A stretch of DNA of 64,000 nucleotides. Origin: Thiohalomonas sp963783235 (lineage in GTDB: Bacteria > Pseudomonadota > Gammaproteobacteria > Thiohalomonadales > Thiohalomonadaceae). Position 1 is the stretch's first letter; every line of letters begins with the position of its first letter. Location of the stretch: NCBI GenBank assembly GCA_963783235.1, contig CAWAMN010000001.1:868001-932000 (forward strand). Reading direction: 5' to 3'. Below the pieces are notes generated by a model. The model was not told the origin of the DNA and searched no databases. It was given only the letters and a program-made list of their open reading frames with translations. The translations under genes were made by a program, and so were the position numbers. This document shows positions 1 to 7,282 of this stretch, one piece after another.

Positions 1-2
1 AC

Positions 3-683
3 GCCCCCAATGCCATCGTCAGCTACTACAGCAAAGGCGCACTGGTGGCACTGGCGCTCGACCTGACTATCCGCCAGGAGACCCAGGACAAGCGCTCTCT
101 CGACGACGTCATGAGTGCCCTGTGGAGTGAATACGGGAGCCCTGATCGGGGTATCGACGAGCGCGAATATGAAAGCTTTGTCGAGGAGGTAACGGGAGTG
201 TCACTCGGCGATTTCTTCGAGAAGGCCCTCCGCGGTACGGAGGACCTGCCGTTGGCCGAATTGCTTTCCACCGTAGGGGTGGGTTATCACCTGCGCGGCG
301 CCGAGTCCGACACCGACAAAGGCGGAAAGCCGCCCTCCCCCGATGCCGGCCGCCCCGACTTCGGTATCCGCCTGGCACCCGGCTCGGAGGAGGCGAAGAT
401 CCTCTTCGCCTTCGAGAACCGACCGGCCATGCGGGCCGGGCTCTCTGCGGGGGACGTGATCGTGGCAATTGACAGGGTCAAGGCCTCCCGCGGTAACCTT
501 GACAAACTCCTCAGCCGCTACGGTGCCGGCGATACGCTCTCCGTTCACGCTTTCCGTCGTGACGAGTTGATGGTCTTCGAGGTGGAACTCCGGGAAGCCC
601 CTGAGGACACGTGCTATCTGACGCTGGACGAAGCCGAGGGTGAAACCCTCCGGCGACGACAGCACTGGCTGGGCGGGGCCTGA
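3..683 (+). CDS. M61-family (glycyl aminopeptidase-like) peptidase, C-terminal part
   Basis: Only the C-terminal part is in the window; the reading frame is open from base 3. The first visible residues (NAIVSYYSKGALVALALDL) match the helical end of the M61 peptidase domain, where the conserved YYxKGxLVAL stretch follows the zinc-binding motif, which lies upstream and cannot be seen. A PDZ domain follows (about visible residues 115-190, with RAGLSAGDVIVAIDRVKAS), the usual M61 layout. M61 enzymes are zinc aminopeptidases with some preference for N-terminal Gly or Ala; physiological substrates are poorly known. The next gene, 35 bp downstream on the same strand, encodes another probable zinc peptidase, so the two may be co-transcribed. 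Family call is firm; whether the catalytic motif is intact cannot be judged here. Confidence 0.82.
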   Translation, partial: APNAIVSYYSKGALVALALDLTIRQETQDKRSLDDVMSALWSEYGSPDRGIDEREYESFVEEVTGVSLGDFFEKALRGTEDLPLAELLSTVGVGYHLRGAESDTDKGGKPPSPDAGRPDFGIRLAPGSEEAKILFAFENRPAMRAGLSAGDVIVAIDRVKASRGNLDKLLSRYGAGDTLSVHAFRRDELMVFEVELREAPEDTCYLTLDEAEGETLRRRQHWLGGA

Positions 684-718
684 CCGTGCTTCGGGGCGGC
701 GGATAGGGGAACGGGACG

Positions 719-1591
719 ATGGCCGCTTTTACCCTTATCCGACTGGCCATCTCCTCCTTCGCCGCCGTACTCGTCCTGGGTATATTCCTGCCGGGTTGCG
801 GCACGGCCCCGAAAACCTCCCCGAAAGCGATCATCACCCCGATAGACCGGTTTGTTGCCCTGGAGGGCGACGGGCGCATCCTTTATGAACCGGAAGGAGA
901 GGCCTTCGCAAAAAGCATTCAGCGGCTGCTGGACGATGCCATTGCCACCGTTGAACATCACCACGGACGTCCTTTTCTGCGTCCCGTTCGCGTCCATGTG
1001 TTCGCTGATCCGAGGAGCTTTGCCCGGGAAAGCCCCTCGCCCGATGCGGCCGGGGTTACCGTCGGAGGGGAGCTCTATCTATCGCCCCGGCTCGCCCAAG
1101 CCCCGGAGCAGCTCCGTGGCATTCTGACTCACGAACTGGCCCACCAGCACTTCACGCAGTACCTGGGTACACGAAGAGCCTACGAGATACTGCCCCGTTG
1201 GTTCGCAGAAGGCTTCGCCGTCGCTGTCTCAGGCGCGGGCGCCGATCGGGTCAGTGAACTGGAAGCGACCCGGGCCATTGGCGAGGGCAAACAACTCCGC
1301 CTCTCAGGCGACCGCCAGACGCTGTTCGCCAGCGACACCCGCTCGCACGGTCTGAAACCGCACATGTTCTATCGCCAGAGCGCCATGTTCGTGCAGTTTC
1401 TGAAACGCCATTACGGCGCCTTCAAATTCAACGCTCTTCTGAACCGCCTTTTTGGCGGGGAGGCGTTTGCCGAGGCATTCTGGGCCGCCTTTGGCCGACC
1501 GGTCCCGGTGGCCTGGTCTGAGTTTGTCGACGATGTGCAACAGCCCGGCAAAGCCACCGGACAAAGATCGTCTGCGGTCCAGCTTCCGTAA
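719..1591 (+). CDS. Putative gluzincin zinc-protease lipoprotein (HExxH...E)
   Basis: A 290-residue protein with a lipoprotein signal peptide: hydrophobic stretch then LPGC lipobox, lipidated Cys near residue 26. A zinc-protease signature is visible: HELAH at residues 138-142 (LTHELAHQHF) and the third ligand candidate Glu164 in RWFAEGFAVAVSG, the HExxH-(about 20)-E spacing of gluzincins. The part after residue 200 contains MFYRQSAMFVQFLKRHYG, as in DUF1570/peptidase-MA-like proteins. It is therefore probably a membrane-anchored periplasmic metallopeptidase; substrate unknown. The start follows a purine-rich AGGGGA sequence. The gene comes 35 bp after the M61 peptidase and is followed by a convergent hairpin. 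I do not recognise a named gene. Confidence 0.72.
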   Translation: MAAFTLIRLAISSFAAVLVLGIFLPGCGTAPKTSPKAIITPIDRFVALEGDGRILYEPEGEAFAKSIQRLLDDAIATVEHHHGRPFLRPVRVHVFADPRSFARESPSPDAAGVTVGGELYLSPRLAQAPEQLRGILTHELAHQHFTQYLGTRRAYEILPRWFAEGFAVAVSGAGADRVSELEATRAIGEGKQLRLSGDRQTLFASDTRSHGLKPHMFYRQSAMFVQFLKRHYGAFKFNALLNRLFGGEAFAEAFWAAFGRPVPVAWSEFVDDVQQPGKATGQRSSAVQLP

Positions 1592-1621
1592 GCGAAGACT
1601 TTGACTTGAAACCGGCAGGAG

Positions 1622-1646
1622 GCCGGACCGGCGGCGCCGGTCCGGC
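1622..1646. terminator. Perfect 11-bp hairpin between convergent genes
   Basis: GCCGGACCGGC and its exact reverse complement are separated by GGC. It lies between the stop codons of two convergent genes and so could serve both strands. There is no T-run on either side, so it is not a canonical Rho-independent terminator; it may act as an mRNA 3'-end stabiliser or assist Rho-dependent ending. Confidence 0.45.
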
Positions 1647-1654
1647 ACAGGCGA

Positions 1655-2542
1655 CTACTGGAAGTCCGAAGCGACGGTTTCACCCGCAGTGACGGTGACA
1701 CTGTGCGTGGCACTGAAAGTGACAGGGTCATCCGTGTCGGGTTGATCGTCGGCGGCATCACAGGTCAATGCAATGGTGTACGCCCCGGCTTCGAGGAATG
1801 AAACCGTGTAGGTGTAAAAGCTGGTTTCGCCGTCAAGTGCCAGGGAGCCGCTGGCAACCGGCGGCGTCGCGCTGCCTTCATCATCGGGCGTAACGTCCGT
1901 CCCCTCATACACGTAGGCCGCACAGCTGGCATTGAGATCGGCATCGGCGTCGGCCGGGGTGGTGCCGGAGACGCTGAAAGCGTGGGGAACCGTACCGCTG
2001 ATGGAGCCCGCGGCCTCGGTCTGCACGATGCGCAGCGTCGGGCGCAATTTATAGTCGCCCGCATCTTTATGCACCGACTTGCGGAGGTCGAAATCGATGG
2101 TCAGATCGACCGCGCCTCCCTCCTCCACCGTGAAGCCGCGATTCAGCTTCAAGCCACTCTCGGAAACACTGGGGATCATCAAAGGATGAATCGAGCCGTC
2201 ATTCAGCTCGATATAGGAGGCACTATTCTCATCGTTAACATGCAACCGAATCCAGTTGTAGCGCCCCGCCTCCACGGTCACGCCATCCAGGAGGAACGCC
2301 GTTTCTCCGTTTTGCAGGGTCAGCATATTGGTCTGTTCGGAAAGCGCATCGAAGGTCACGGATTCCCCGTCCGCCGGTTTGAGCTCCACGCTATCGAAAT
2401 GAACGACCACCGCGGTGGCACCATCCACGGGCGCATCGGTCACCGAAACATCAACGGTCCCCGTGCCGCTGGAACTGCCACCGCCTCCGCAGCCCGCCAG
2501 CAGCAGCGGCAGAGCCCAAAGTGCATGAGATGTACGCATCAT
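1655..2542 (-). CDS. DUF4382 domain lipoprotein
   Basis: A 295-residue predicted lipoprotein: LLLAGC lipobox with Cys18, then a Gly/Ser linker (GGGGSSSG). Residues about 27-165 form a DUF4382 domain: the opening VDVSVTDAPVDGA, the VHFDSVELKP strand and VTVEAGRYNWIRL are typical. The rest (about 180-295) is a beta-rich extension ending in a carboxypeptidase-regulatory/Ig-like fold (YTVSFLEAGAYTIALTCDA). DUF4382 proteins are surface or periplasmic and have no established function. The start has a good GGAG ribosome site about 5 nt upstream; two ATG codons occur in a row and the first is taken. It lies downstream of the aspartoacylase-like gene on the same strand, 110 bp away, so co-transcription is possible but not shown. 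Confidence 0.78.
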   Translation of the reverse strand: MMRTSHALWALPLLLAGCGGGGSSSGTGTVDVSVTDAPVDGATAVVVHFDSVELKPADGESVTFDALSEQTNMLTLQNGETAFLLDGVTVEAGRYNWIRLHVNDENSASYIELNDGSIHPLMIPSVSESGLKLNRGFTVEEGGAVDLTIDFDLRKSVHKDAGDYKLRPTLRIVQTEAAGSISGTVPHAFSVSGTTPADADADLNASCAAYVYEGTDVTPDDEGSATPPVASGSLALDGETSFYTYTVSFLEAGAYTIALTCDAADDQPDTDDPVTFSATHSVTVTAGETVASDFQ

Positions 2543-2652
2543 TTTTCTCCGTTTTGACTGACATTTTTCAACGAGCCTAACTGGAGAAAGTAGAAGATGA
2601 CGTGGCGGGGTTCACGCTGGCGGTCGAATGAATTCACCAGCCGTGACGGCAA

Positions 2653-3702
2653 TCACACGATGGGACCTTCGGCTCCCTCATCCGGCACATCTTCCGGAAG
2701 CAGATCTTCCTGAAAGGCCTCCACCCGGGCAGAGACCGCTTCGACCTTTTGGAAACGGGCCAGATGAAAAAGTGCTTCGCCCTCATGGATCAGGGGAAGA
2801 TTGGTTCGGCCGATGACGATTCCGCCGTTCGGTGCGCGGACCTCCAGTTCGGATTCACCGAAGGAGTCGGAAACCATTCCGAGCAGCCCCCCTTTATCAA
2901 CCTTAGCACCAATCGGGACCGAAGCACGGAAAATTCCGCTCTCCGGCGCACGGACCCAACTGCTGGTACGCGCCACCACGGAACGGGGTTCCTTTTTGCG
3001 AGGATGCCCGGTCGAGGGCAGCATCTTGAGGGCCCGCATGACATTGATCACCCCCCGAACACCGGCGCGAATGGAGACCTCGTCGAAACGCAAGGCCTCA
3101 CCGGCTTCATAGAGCAGCATCGGCACCCCCTTCTCCACCGCGGCCTGTCGCAGCGAACCGTCACGCAGGTCCGCATTGATCATCACCGGTGTGCCGAAGG
3201 CCTTGGCAATCCGGGCGGTCTCTTCGTCGTCCAGATAGGCGCGAATGTGCGGCAGGTTGGTCCGATGCACGCCACCGGTATGCAGATCGATGCCGTACTG
3301 GCTCTGGTCGACGATCTCGTCCATGAACAGATGGGCGATGCGTGCGGCCAGTGAACCACGCTCCAGGCCGGGGAAGCTTCGATTGAGGTCACGCCGATCC
3401 GGAAGATAGCGGGAGCGATCCAGAAAGCCGTGGACGTTGACGATGGGAATGGCGATGAGCGCGCCGCGCAACCGTTTGAGCGCCGGGTATTTCAAAAGCC
3501 GGCGGATAATCTCGACCCCGTTTAGCTCATCCCCGTGGATCGCCGCGCAGACGAACAGTGTCGGACCATCACGGCGACCGTTTATCACATGTACAGGCAT
3601 CGCCAGGTTGGTGTGGGTATAGAGCTTGGCGACCGGCATGTTGATGGTCTGGCGCTCGCCCGGATTTACGGTTTGGCCGTTTATCTTTATTGGTGCCCCC
3701 AC
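2653..3702 (-). CDS. Succinylglutamate desuccinylase/aspartoacylase-family zinc carboxypeptidase
   Basis: A 349-residue M14-related amidohydrolase of the AstE/AspA family. The zinc site is visible: His56 and Glu59 in AAIHGDELNG and His141 in GIDLHTGG; DRRDLNRSFPG at about 102-112 is the family's substrate-binding Asp-Leu-Asn-Arg motif. The C-terminal 110 residues form a beta-barrel/biotinyl-like domain (IPIGAKVDKGGLLGMVSD), common in this subfamily. It probably hydrolyses an N-acyl amino acid or acyl-peptide bond. It is the third gene of a minus-strand set after rimB and rimK, an arrangement seen in many Proteobacteria; a role in trimming glutamate added by RimK is my inference. It starts with GTG; no in-frame ATG fits better. 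Confidence 0.85.
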   Translation of the reverse strand: MGAPIKINGQTVNPGERQTINMPVAKLYTHTNLAMPVHVINGRRDGPTLFVCAAIHGDELNGVEIIRRLLKYPALKRLRGALIAIPIVNVHGFLDRSRYLPDRRDLNRSFPGLERGSLAARIAHLFMDEIVDQSQYGIDLHTGGVHRTNLPHIRAYLDDEETARIAKAFGTPVMINADLRDGSLRQAAVEKGVPMLLYEAGEALRFDEVSIRAGVRGVINVMRALKMLPSTGHPRKKEPRSVVARTSSWVRAPESGIFRASVPIGAKVDKGGLLGMVSDSFGESELEVRAPNGGIVIGRTNLPLIHEGEALFHLARFQKVEAVSARVEAFQEDLLPEDVPDEGAEGPIV

Positions 3703-3782
3703 TTACAGTGTCCCCGGTATCCCTTCGCCAACGCCATGCCCGTCACCGGAGCAGGAGAAGAAGCAGTAGGGGCCGCGGGCCA

Positions 3783-4688
3783 TCAGCCCTTACCCCGCGT
3801 TCGGGTCCGATTCGGACGGGCATTCTTTTCGATGAAGCGATAGATCATCCCGGCCACATCCTTGTTGGTGGCGGTCTCGATCCCCTCCAGCCCCGGGGAG
3901 GAATTGACCTCCAGCACCACTGGGCCCTCCCGGGAGCGCAGAATATCCACGCCGGCCACGTTCAGGCCCATGGTTCTGGCTGCACGCACGGCGGTCGAGC
4001 GTTCCGCGGGGGTCAGCTTGATGACCGAGGCGGTACCTCCACGATGAAGATTAGAACGAAATTCCCCTTCCCTCGCCTGTCGCATCATCGCCGCAACCAC
4101 GCGCTCTCCGATAACAAAGCAGCGGATGTCCGCACCGCCTGCCTCTTTGACGAATTCCTGCACCAGGAAATCGGCCTTGAGCTCCCGGAAGGCATCGATG
4201 ACGCTCTCGGCGGCCTTCTTGGTCTCCGCCAACACAATCCCTTTGCCCTGGGTCCCCTCCAGTAGCTTGACCACCAAGGGCGCGCCCCCCACCAGGCGTA
4301 TGAGGTCTTCGGTGCTCTCCACGCTGTGGGCGAAGCTGGTGACCGGGAGCCCAATCCCCTTGCGGGAAAGCAACTGCAGTGAGCGCAATTTATCGCGGCT
4401 GCGACCGATTGCCACCGACTCGTTGAGGGGAAACGTGCTCATCATTTCGAATTGCCGCAGGACTGCCAGACCGTAAAAGGTAATCGAGGCGCCGATACGG
4501 GGAATCACGGCGTCGAAATGCTCCAGACGTTCGCCCTTGTAGTTGATACCCGGCCGCATGGTGGCGATATCCATGTAGCATTTCAGGGTATCGAAGACAT
4601 GGACTTCATGCTCCCTCTGTTCACCGGCTTCGACGAGGCGCCGGGTGGAGTAGAGGTTTCGATTACGAGAGAGTATGGCGATTTTCAT
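3783..4688 (-). CDS. rimK: RimK: ATP-grasp ligase, ribosomal protein S6--L-glutamate ligase
   Basis: A 301-residue ATP-grasp enzyme, the normal RimK length. The N-terminus MKIAILSRNRNLYSTRRL and the substrate region PRIGASITFYGLAVLRQFE are diagnostic of RimK. ATP-grasp motifs are visible: VVKLLEGTQGKGIVLAE (about 139-155) and the Mg-binding end VVLEVNSSPGLEGIE. RimK adds glutamate residues to the C-terminus of ribosomal protein S6 (RpsF) in an ATP-dependent reaction, and the system alters ribosome composition in Pseudomonas. It sits 52 bp downstream of the retropepsin-like rimB and 80 bp upstream of the aspartoacylase-like gene, so all three are probably one operon. Confidence 0.95.
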   Translation of the reverse strand: MKIAILSRNRNLYSTRRLVEAGEQREHEVHVFDTLKCYMDIATMRPGINYKGERLEHFDAVIPRIGASITFYGLAVLRQFEMMSTFPLNESVAIGRSRDKLRSLQLLSRKGIGLPVTSFAHSVESTEDLIRLVGGAPLVVKLLEGTQGKGIVLAETKKAAESVIDAFRELKADFLVQEFVKEAGGADIRCFVIGERVVAAMMRQAREGEFRSNLHRGGTASVIKLTPAERSTAVRAARTMGLNVAGVDILRSREGPVVLEVNSSPGLEGIETATNKDVAGMIYRFIEKNARPNRTRTRGKG

Positions 4689-4740
4689 TGGCGGCCTTTA
4701 GCGGAACATTCAGAGACAACCGGCACAAAAAAACGGGCTT

Positions 4741-5190
4741 TCAGCTTGAACCTGGCGGTTTGCCGATGAGGTACGAGCGGCCCGGGTGCACGACAAAGCG
4801 GCCTTTTAGCGCCGTGCGTCCCAGTAGCATGCGAAACTGCATCGTATCCCGATTGGTAAGGGTCATTTCAATGGGCCATTCGAAGTCACCCAGGAGGACC
4901 GGGGTAATGATCACAAACCGCTTCTCCCGATGACCACCCGAATCGCTGACCCACCGGTAGTCGCTGACCTCGGCGGAGCACTCGGCCACGGGTTCCTGGC
5001 GCTTTTGCAGCGGATGCACCGCAAACCGGACATGTAAGGCTCCCCGCTCCCGGAAAGGTTTCACCGAAAAGGCATGCAGGGCCGATGTGCGGGCGCCGGT
5101 ATCGACTTTCGCCTTGATGTGGCCAATCCCCAACTGCGGCAGTGCTACCCATTCGCGCCACCCGACTGCCGGAAAATCCCGCTTGGGCAT
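4741..5190 (-). CDS. rimB: RimB/ATP-dependent zinc protease family, retropepsin-like
   Basis: A 149-residue protein of the family annotated as putative ATP-dependent zinc protease (Pfam Zn_protease), now recognised as a bacterial retropepsin-like fold. The catalytic-type DTG sits at residues 30-32 inside VDTGARTSALHA, and the C-terminus MLLGRTALKGRFVVHPGRS carries the second conserved family motif. In Pseudomonas the homologous rimB is part of the rim operon with rimK. It is first in the minus-strand cassette, divergent from the zinc-ribbon gene with 76 bp between the start codons. Protease activity is inferred from family membership, not from sequence alone. Confidence 0.88.
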   Translation of the reverse strand: MPKRDFPAVGWREWVALPQLGIGHIKAKVDTGARTSALHAFSVKPFRERGALHVRFAVHPLQKRQEPVAECSAEVSDYRWVSDSGGHREKRFVIITPVLLGDFEWPIEMTLTNRDTMQFRMLLGRTALKGRFVVHPGRSYLIGKPPGSS

Positions 5191-5266
5191 TCGTTTTTTC
5201 CCCTTATCGGACGTTCGGCCCGCCTGCAGTATACTACCGGCCCGTTCCTTGCCAACCGCTAACCGA

Positions 5267-5821
5267 ATGCCTGAAAACCTGCTGATCCTTCACCCGGCCG
5301 ATCCCGATTCCGTCCCTTCCACCGCCAGGATTCTGCAGACCCTGCGTGAGGTCGGCCTGGCGGCCGATGAATTCGAGTGGGAGGAGGAGCGCCATTACCG
5401 CCCCGGCGAACGCTATCTGCAGCTAATCACCTTCCTCGGCTGCTCCCCGGTCGTCTCGCTCGGTGAGCCGGGCGTGACCGGCGACGAATTCGCTCACTTG
5501 GCGATCGAGACGATGGGCGAATCCCCCACACTAATGGCTGCCGGCAATATCAAACAACCCCGCTGCCCGCATTGCCGCAAGCGGGTGGAGCCCCGATCGG
5601 TTCCGGAAAGCACCGCAGCGGGTGAACCCTGGCAGTGTCCGGCTTGCGGCCACGAGACCGTCTCGGGCCGCCTCGACTGGCGTCAAAGCGCCGGGTATGC
5701 CCGGGTTTTCATTAAGGTTTGGGGGGTGTTCGAGGGTGAGGCGGTCCCCTCGGATGAGTTGCTGGCGCGGTTGAAGGCGATGAGCGGGACACCGTGGGAA
5801 TATTTCTACCTGCGCCGCTGA
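5267..5821 (+). CDS. Uncharacterised zinc-ribbon protein
   Basis: A 184-residue soluble protein from the ATG at MPENLLILHP; the frame stays open 60 codons further upstream, but that part overlaps the divergent rimB and has unprotein-like composition, so it is left out. Two Cys pairs, CPHC and CPAC (about residues 102-105 and 128-131), form a zinc ribbon. The N-terminal half resembles gammaproteobacterial proteins annotated only as Zn-ribbon-containing. The C-terminus (VFIKVWGVFEGEAVPSDELL) is conserved in the same group. Possible roles in nucleic-acid binding are speculation. A TATACT that could serve as a -10 box lies at 5230-5235. Confidence 0.75.
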   Translation: MPENLLILHPADPDSVPSTARILQTLREVGLAADEFEWEEERHYRPGERYLQLITFLGCSPVVSLGEPGVTGDEFAHLAIETMGESPTLMAAGNIKQPRCPHCRKRVEPRSVPESTAAGEPWQCPACGHETVSGRLDWRQSAGYARVFIKVWGVFEGEAVPSDELLARLKAMSGTPWEYFYLRR

Positions 5822-5847
5822 GTGCGACGGCCCTTCAGGCCATGTTC

Positions 5848-5942
5848 GGCCAGAAGGCTGGCCTCCTACAAAAATGAGATCCCGCCGAGGCTCTACACCG
5901 GTAGAAGGCCACCCTGTGGCCGAACGCGAACCGGAGGTTCGC
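5848..5942. repeat. Cluster of three REP-like hairpins
   Basis: Three short perfect hairpins follow each other in the gap between convergent genes: GGCCAG-AAGG-CTGGCC (5848-5863), GGCCAC-CCT-GTGGCC (5907-5921) and GCGAACC-GGA-GGTTCGC (5926-5942). The flank of the first (CCTCCTAC) resembles proteobacterial REP/BIME sequences. Possible roles are mRNA 3'-end protection or gyrase binding. Nothing else is seen between 5822 and 5985. Confidence 0.55.
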
Positions 5943-5985
5943 CGAAGGGTCTATCACCCCGGAGTGATTGTCCGTCCCGGCCGGG

Positions 5986-7179
5986 CTACAGCCGCTTGCG
6001 CACGATTGCGGCAATCTCCTCATCGGTCAGGTTTACCGGATTGCTTTTCATGCTGTTACCCCGCGAAGCCGCGACGATGCGGGCGATATCCGCTTCGCGG
6101 ACCCCGTAGGCCGACAGACGCGGCAGTTCCAGCCTCTGAGTCCACTCATCCAGGGTCTCCACCAAACGCCGGCAGGCAGAGCGTACATCGCCGACATCCT
6201 CGCCGCTCAGCAGTCGACCGACTGCGGCATACTTTTCCAGTGCGGGGTGTTCCGGATCGCGCGCCTCCAGGGCGTGAACATTGACCTCGGTAGCGGCCGC
6301 CAGAACGGTACCGCAGGCGACGCCGTGCGGAATGGGAAACAGCGACCCGAACGGCTGCGCCAGTCCATGCACGGAACCGAGACCGACCTGGGCCAGCGTA
6401 ATCCCTGAAATCAGGGCTCCGTAGGCCATCGCGGCACGCCCGCTTCGGGCCGCCTCCCCTTCGCCGCCCTGCAGGGCGTTGAAAAACCCGCCAGCAACCG
6501 CTTCGAGCCCACTCCAGGCCAGTGCGTCTGTCACCGGGTTGGCCCGCTTCGATACGTAGGACTCAATCAGTTGAGTAAAGGCATCCATGCCCTGCGCCGC
6601 CATCAGCTCACGCGGACAGCCCGTCAACAGAGCCGGGTCGACCAAGGCCACGCGGGGGACCATGGAGTCGTGACGAAAGGACTTCTTGAAGCCCTCCGCA
6701 CCCCGCTCGCTGAGGACCGCATTCTTCGTCGCCTCGCTCCCGGTTCCGGCGGTCGTAGGCACCGCCACCAACGGCAATGGCGCTCCCTCATAAGGCAGCC
6801 CGCGACCTACATCCTCCAGATGGTCGAAGACCGAATTCCTCCGGGGTAACAGAGCTGCAATGGCCTTCGCGGCATCGAGCACGCTGCCGCCCCCGATCCC
6901 CACCACGATATCGATGTCACGCCCGGCCTCTGCCACCAGATCATCGATCTGACGGGGCGAGGGCTCTCCCGCCACGGCAACGCTCTCGAAGCGGACGCCC
7001 TTCTCCGCCAGACCGCGCTTCAATTCCTCCCAGCGGGAACCGCTCCGAAACGATTTTCCGCCGGTCACCAGCAAGACATGGTTGCCATAGCCGCTAACCA
7101 AGTCGGGCAATTCGGAAAGGCGGCCTTCGCCGAAGACAATCCGCGGCAGGTTTCCAATCGTGAAGGGGGTGATTTCCAT
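5986..7179 (-). CDS. Iron-containing alcohol dehydrogenase
   Basis: A 397-residue group III (Fe-ADH) dehydrogenase, full length for the family. NAD(P)-binding GGGSVLDAAKAIAALL and the nucleotide loop PTTAGTGSEATKNAVL are visible, as are metal-ligand regions DPALLTGCPRELMAAQGMDA and HGLAQPFGSLFPIPHGVACG. It interconverts primary alcohols and aldehydes with NAD(P)H; the exact substrate cannot be read from the sequence. It lies 103 bp downstream of the SQR-like flavoprotein on the same strand, with a strong hairpin between them, so it may be separately expressed. Confidence 0.92.
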   Translation of the reverse strand: MEITPFTIGNLPRIVFGEGRLSELPDLVSGYGNHVLLVTGGKSFRSGSRWEELKRGLAEKGVRFESVAVAGEPSPRQIDDLVAEAGRDIDIVVGIGGGSVLDAAKAIAALLPRRNSVFDHLEDVGRGLPYEGAPLPLVAVPTTAGTGSEATKNAVLSERGAEGFKKSFRHDSMVPRVALVDPALLTGCPRELMAAQGMDAFTQLIESYVSKRANPVTDALAWSGLEAVAGGFFNALQGGEGEAARSGRAAMAYGALISGITLAQVGLGSVHGLAQPFGSLFPIPHGVACGTVLAAATEVNVHALEARDPEHPALEKYAAVGRLLSGEDVGDVRSACRRLVETLDEWTQRLELPRLSAYGVREADIARIVAASRGNSMKSNPVNLTDEEIAAIVRKRL

Positions 7180-7251
7180 AATTTCTCAGAGACTCGGTTG
7201 GTGCGTTTCAATCCGATCACAAACGGGGGGCTTTCGTTCTCATTTTAGCCG

Positions 7252-7272
7252 GCCGGGTGCGGACCACCCGGC
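7252..7272 (-). terminator. Strong hairpin without T-run
   Basis: GCCGGGTG-CGGAC-CACCCGGC, an 8-bp perfect stem between the SQR-like gene and the iron dehydrogenase. No U-tract follows on either strand, so a terminator role is only suggested by its place after a stop codon. Confidence 0.35.
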
Positions 7273-7282
7273 AAACCTGCGA

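Noticed and set aside
5087..5266. N-terminal extension of the zinc-ribbon protein by 60 codons
   Set aside because: The extension overlaps rimB on the other strand and looks like antisense sequence; the internal ATG gives a normal N-terminus.
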